From Microcaldota archaeon (lineage in GTDB: Archaea; Micrarchaeota; Micrarchaeia; Anstonellales; Bilamarchaeaceae), in the NCBI GenBank assembly GCA_020726005.1, contig DYTL01000031.1, positions 1 to 8,798 of the forward strand: a stretch of 8,798 bases of DNA, read 5' to 3'. The number at the start of each line of letters is the position of its first letter. The first letter of the stretch is position 1. The notes beneath the pieces were generated by a model. It had not been told where the DNA came from, searched no databases, and worked only from the letters and a program-made list of their open reading frames with translations. Of this stretch, positions 6,248 through 8,798 are shown piece after piece. Position numbers and translations under genes: made by a program.

Positions 6248-7009
6248 TTAAATTCCTAATACATCATTCATTCCATATATTTTTCCGCCTCTATTCTGCG
6301 CACTAATCCATTTAATTGCCTTTACACAACCGCGCGCGAATGCGTCCCGCGAATGTGCAGAATGCCTAAATTCTATTTCTTCATTATTCCCTACAAACCA
6401 AATCGAATGGATTCCTACAATATCTCCGGCTCGTACTGCATGCACTCCAATCTCATTTTTTTTTCTTGGCATAATCCCATTTCTTCCATATATAAGTTCG
6501 TTTTCTTGCGCACGCACATTACGAATTATATTCGCAACTTTCGCAGCGGTTCCACTTGGCGCATCTTTCTTTTGATTATGATGCCATTCTATAATTTCTA
6601 CATCGTAATCTTTAAGCTTCGCAGCTATTTCTCCTGCGAATTTGAAAAATAAATTAACTCCAACTGAAAAGTTCGGTGCGAGAAGTGCAACCGCATTATG
6701 TTCTTTCACTGCTTCATTTATCTTATTCATTTGTTCTGTGTTGAAACCAGTAGTTCCAATAACAACTTTTTTTCCCATTGCAATTGCTTTTGGAATGTTC
6801 TCAGTTGCTGCGTGCGCATTAGTAAAATCAACAATTATTTCAGCCTCCTTTATCGCATCGGTAAATTTTTCCGGAGTGTAGATTGGATATTGCGCATTAC
6901 CTCCGTTAAGTTCTACTCCTGCAACTATTCTTATTTCTGGATCTTCGCTCGCAACTCTTGCTGCTGCTGAGCCCATTTTGCCTAAACCAACAAAAGAAAC
7001 TTTAATCAT
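6248..7009 (-). CDS. dapB: 4-hydroxy-tetrahydrodipicolinate reductase
   Basis: Reduces the DapA product to tetrahydrodipicolinate with NAD(P)H, the second step of the diaminopimelate/lysine branch, in the cytosol. At 253 residues it is slightly shorter than the usual 265-270. The Rossmann loop GLGKMG (8-13) is followed by a shortened nucleotide-binding half. Other motifs: GTTGF (85-89), APNFSVGVNL (111-120), the catalytic signature EWHHNQKKDAPSGTA (141-155) with H143 and K147 in the E. coli H159/K163 positions, and VRAGDIVGIH (192-201) near the C-terminal substrate domain. The start is fixed by the GxGxxG motif and by a TATA box about 25 nt upstream, which predicts a leaderless mRNA. It lies downstream of dapA on the same strand but 337 nt apart, with its own promoter. 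Confidence 0.97.
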   Translation of the reverse strand: MIKVSFVGLGKMGSAAARVASEDPEIRIVAGVELNGGNAQYPIYTPEKFTDAIKEAEIIVDFTNAHAATENIPKAIAMGKKVVIGTTGFNTEQMNKINEAVKEHNAVALLAPNFSVGVNLFFKFAGEIAAKLKDYDVEIIEWHHNQKKDAPSGTAAKVANIIRNVRAQENELIYGRNGIMPRKKNEIGVHAVRAGDIVGIHSIWFVGNNEEIEFRHSAHSRDAFARGCVKAIKWISAQNRGGKIYGMNDVLGI

Positions 7010-7024
7010 AATTACAACACAATA

Positions 7025-7132
7025 TCATTGTTTATAAGCGTTTGCCAATAAAATAATTTGGTGAGTGCATAGTTGATGAGAAAAAAATAAATAAATGAGA
7101 ATGGTATTTTTTGTATCTATTAAATTACCCAA
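7025..7132 (-). CDS. Possible leader ORF upstream of dapB (35 aa, TTG start)
   Basis: A perfect GGAGGTG (complement of 7139-7145), the strongest Shine-Dalgarno sequence in the window, lies six bases before an in-frame TTG. The frame continues 35 codons and stops 15 nt before the dapB ATG. The product would be hydrophobic in the middle (TILIYLFF) and is unrecognised. It overlaps the putative dapB TATA box. Without the strong ribosome binding site I would dismiss it. Confidence 0.3.
   Translation of the reverse strand: MGNLIDTKNTILIYLFFSHQLCTHQIILLANAYKQ
7031..7039 (-). promoter_or_regulatory. dapB TATA box (leaderless transcript)
   Basis: On the minus strand GCTTATAAA is centred about 25 nt before the dapB ATG, and no Shine-Dalgarno sequence precedes that ATG. 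Transcription should begin at the start codon. Confidence 0.55.
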
Positions 7133-7166
7133 AAAGCACACCTCCTAAACAAAGAGAACAGCTGCC

Positions 7167-7250
7167 AAAAAAAGAAACACATAAACTAATCCACTAAATC
7201 AGTAATTCCGAACATCTTCTACAACTAAACCATTCGCGCGAACCGAACAT
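7167..7250 (-). ncRNA. Candidate small RNA carrying the 27-nt repeat
   Basis: On the minus strand a TATA-like TTTTATAATTTATA (about 7270-7283) would start transcription near 7254, and a T-rich tract (TTTCTTTTTTT, ending at 7167) could end it, giving an RNA of about 80-85 nt. It spans the 27-nt repeat (7225-7199) and a palindrome TTCGCGCGAA (7233-7242). It fits no tRNA, box C/D or box H/ACA pattern that I can draw. The rest of the 337-nt dapA-dapB gap holds only the possible leader ORF and the dapB promoter. Confidence 0.25.
7199..7225 (-). repeat. 27-bp inverted repeat, right arm
   Basis: Exact reverse complement of bases 1-27. On the outer side the left copy is cut off by the window edge, so the repeat may be longer than 27 bp; on the inner side identity stops at CTGA. 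The arm lies between dapA and dapB in non-coding DNA. Confidence 0.85.
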
Positions 7251-7346
7251 TATATTTACTAATCTTTCATATAAATTATAAAAATTTCAAACTTCGAAAT
7301 CTGAAGGTTTTATTTACTTGCGGATTTACTGTGGTGTAAATGGATT

Positions 7347-8246
7347 TTATATTTTCCCCAAATTCTTCAATTCTATTCTTAATTTTTCTCTTCCTGCTGT
7401 ACTCATCGGAACGAGTGGAAGTCTAAGCGGATCTGAATTTATTACTCCTATCATTTCTAAAGCCGCTTTAATCGGCGAAGGATTGGTTTCAGAAAATAAG
7501 GCCTTTATCATAGGAAGAATTGAAAAATGAATTTCACGTGCATTTTCAATATTCCCTTTTTTGTATTCATTAAAAAGTTCCATAAGTTCCTTTCCAATTA
7601 CATGAGAAACCGCGCAAATTCCTCCATCTCCACCTAACGTAAGAATTAGAAAAACCATCTGGTCGTCACCAGCAAGCACATAAAATTTCTTTCCAAGTTT
7701 TCTGCTTCCTGCCATTATTTCCATAGTTTGATCTATACTTCCTGCTGCGTCCTTAAGCCCAATAACGTTCGTACTTGCTTTGGCGATATCAAGAATTGTT
7801 TTTGGTTCTATATTCTTGCTTGTTCTTCCTGGAATATTATATATAAAAATTGGTTTGTTCGTTGCACTTGCTATTGCTTTGAAGTGCGCGAACATACCTT
7901 CCATAGTCGGTTTGTTATAATATGGACCAACTATAAGATAAGAATCTGCTCCTAATTTTTCTGATTCTTCAATTAAATGAAGAGTTTCGGTGGTGCAGTT
8001 GCTTCCTACTCCCGCCATTACTGGAACGCGTCCGTTTGCTTGTTCAACAGCAATTTGAATAACTCTAAGATGCTCTTCATTATTTAATACAGGTGACTCA
8101 CCTGTAGTTCCGCAAGGTACAATACCAATGCACTTTTGTTCTTTAAGTACGAACTCAATTACGTTTCTTAATCCATCTTCATCTACGCTTCCATCAGTTT
8201 TGAATGGAGTTATTATTGGACAGTGTATTCCAGAATAATCATGCAT
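7347..8246 (-). CDS. dapA: 4-hydroxy-tetrahydrodipicolinate synthase
   Basis: Condenses pyruvate with aspartate semialdehyde, the first committed step to diaminopimelate and lysine; a cytosolic class I aldolase-fold enzyme. From the ATG at 8246 the product is 299 residues, close to the usual 290-300. Motifs: GTTGES (46-51) for substrate binding, GPYYNKPT (107-114), YNIPGRTS with catalytic Y136 and R141 (136-143), GLKDAAGS with the Schiff-base K165 (163-170), and AGDD in place of SGDD. An ATG at 8288 would add 14 residues, but it lies only a few bases from the TATA box and before the expected transcription start; AGTTGAT precedes ATG 8246 as a fair ribosome binding site. Related pyruvate aldolases share the fold; adjacency to dapB and the motif set favour DapA. 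Confidence 0.95.
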   Translation of the reverse strand: MHDYSGIHCPIITPFKTDGSVDEDGLRNVIEFVLKEQKCIGIVPCGTTGESPVLNNEEHLRVIQIAVEQANGRVPVMAGVGSNCTTETLHLIEESEKLGADSYLIVGPYYNKPTMEGMFAHFKAIASATNKPIFIYNIPGRTSKNIEPKTILDIAKASTNVIGLKDAAGSIDQTMEIMAGSRKLGKKFYVLAGDDQMVFLILTLGGDGGICAVSHVIGKELMELFNEYKKGNIENAREIHFSILPMIKALFSETNPSPIKAALEMIGVINSDPLRLPLVPMSTAGREKLRIELKNLGKI

Positions 8247-8291
8247 ATTATCAACTTCTTTATGATATATCAATAATTTAGAATACATTTA

Positions 8292-8299
8292 TATTTATA
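8292..8299 (-). promoter_or_regulatory. dapA TATA box
   Basis: TATAAATA on the minus strand would start transcription near 8270, leaving a leader of about 24 nt with an AGTTGAT binding site before ATG 8246. This placement is the main argument against the upstream ATG at 8288. No lysine riboswitch is possible in so short a leader. Confidence 0.55.
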
Positions 8300-8339
8300 C
8301 GTAATGTTGTAGATCTAACAAAAATTAATCAAATAATTA

Positions 8340-8408
8340 ACTGCTTTCAAAAACAATAGACACATTCTAACGGAGTACAAAAAAAGATGCCGCTCTATTA
8401 AAAGCAGT
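8340..8408. repeat. Nested inverted repeat between dapA and the terminal ORF
   Basis: ACTGCTTT (8340-8347) pairs perfectly with AAAGCAGT (8401-8408), and inside it AATAGA (8355-8360) pairs with TCTATT (8394-8399), leaving a 33-nt loop. The two stems stack with a one-sided internal loop of seven bases. This could be a structured RNA on either strand or a protein site. The remainder of the gap (8409-8581) is AT-rich with a TATA-like TTTTTATAAC (about 8466-8475) and no recognisable gene. Confidence 0.35.
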
Positions 8409-8581
8409 ATCATAATTCCACTATACTATTCTTTATCTAACTTACGCAAATTCGCATTAAACTAATTTTTATAACGAATCGATTTCGAGAACGAACGCGC
8501 TGATTTTTTGGTTTTGTAGTGTCAAAAATAGAAGTATAACTTTTCTGAGAAAGAAGAAAGTTAGAAAGAGTACATACATTT

Positions 8582-8798
8582 ATGCAGTGTCAAATAAGAG
8601 GGAGGAAACAAGAGTTATACAGACGTCAACGTATGTTTGCAAAGAAGAACAACGTCCATTTATACTTCAAAATCAATAGGGATCTACTTTACAGGACCTT
8701 GGATAATTTTAATGAAGAAAACATAGAAAAGATACACTTAGAAATTTTTAACTCTATAAATGTTGGTTTAGCGGTTAGTGAAGAGAAAATTGAAATGA
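8582..8798 (+). CDS. Unrecognised protein, truncated by the window end
   Basis: An open frame from ATG 8582 runs without a stop through the last base, giving at least 72 residues; an in-frame stop at 8546 limits it upstream. I do not recognise the family. The first 22 residues are very basic (RGRKQELYRRQR), followed by a hydrophobic stretch VHLYFKI and then an acidic, likely helical part (LDNFNEENIEKIHLEIF). The basic-then-acidic layout would suit a small nucleic-acid-binding protein, but that is only inference. No Shine-Dalgarno sequence precedes the ATG; AGTATAACT near 8532-8540 could be a weak TATA box. The repeated AGG/AGA codons match archaeal use. Confidence 0.5.
   Translation, partial: MQCQIRGRKQELYRRQRMFAKKNNVHLYFKINRDLLYRTLDNFNEENIEKIHLEIFNSINVGLAVSEEKIEM

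Noticed and set aside
7199..7260. tRNA gene on the minus strand
   Set aside because: TGGTTTAGTTG fits the tRNA box A pattern, but no T-arm, anticodon stem or matching acceptor strand follows.
8247..8288. Longer DapA starting at ATG 8288
   Set aside because: That ATG lies only a few bases from the TATA box and before the expected transcription start, and the extra 14 residues are not typical of DapA.
8340..8408. Box H/ACA guide RNA
   Set aside because: The internal loop is one-sided and no ACA box sits at the correct distance after the stem on either strand.

Overview
The window is from an AT-rich archaeon. The small-subunit rRNA on the minus strand contains an exact match to the archaeal '915' signature (1848-1867) and an archaeal 3' end. 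The protein genes have archaeal promoters (TATA box about 25 nt from the start codon, giving leaderless mRNAs) or AGGTGA-type ribosome binding sites. An archaeal-type UMP kinase and a tRNA-splicing-endonuclease family protein agree. The 16S gene stands alone (no tRNA-Ala or 23S in the 1.1 kb downstream) and is divergent, including a GTGG in place of GTGC at the 515 site. This points to a deep lineage, plausibly DPANN (Micrarchaeota/Diapherotrites-like), but I cannot fix the phylum from the sequence alone.

Layout: 1-345 holds no confident gene and opens with one arm of a 27-bp inverted repeat. pyrH (346-1032, +) converges on the 16S rRNA gene (1176-2877, -). purM (3210-4184, +) diverges from 16S and is followed by glnA (4241-5575, +) and an endA-like gene (5620-6099, +). 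dapB (6248-7009, -) and dapA (7347-8246, -) form the opposite-strand lysine/diaminopimelate block. The gap between them contains the second repeat arm, a short Shine-Dalgarno-led ORF and a possible small RNA. A partial unrecognised ORF runs off the right end from 8582.

The most interesting feature is the 16S gene. It is about 1702 nt long because it carries five small insertions of 43, 41, 22, 34 and 43 nt. Each can be folded into a bulge-helix-bulge (BHB) core of two 3-nt bulges separated by 4 bp. In every case, cutting after the second bulge nucleotide and joining the ends restores a canonical 16S segment of normal length, at helix 11, the 690 loop, about 730, about 1080, and between G1494 and U1495 in the decoding centre. 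The 16S flanks also form a BHB processing stem (2951-2977 with 1109-1135). One transcript would therefore need six BHB cleavage events. The same window encodes a protein of the splicing endonuclease family in which the catalytic His position is Arg.

The other genes are metabolic. PyrH makes UDP from UMP, PurM closes the imidazole ring in purine synthesis, GlnA makes glutamine (a nitrogen donor for both nucleotide pathways), and DapA and DapB are consecutive steps from aspartate semialdehyde to tetrahydrodipicolinate.
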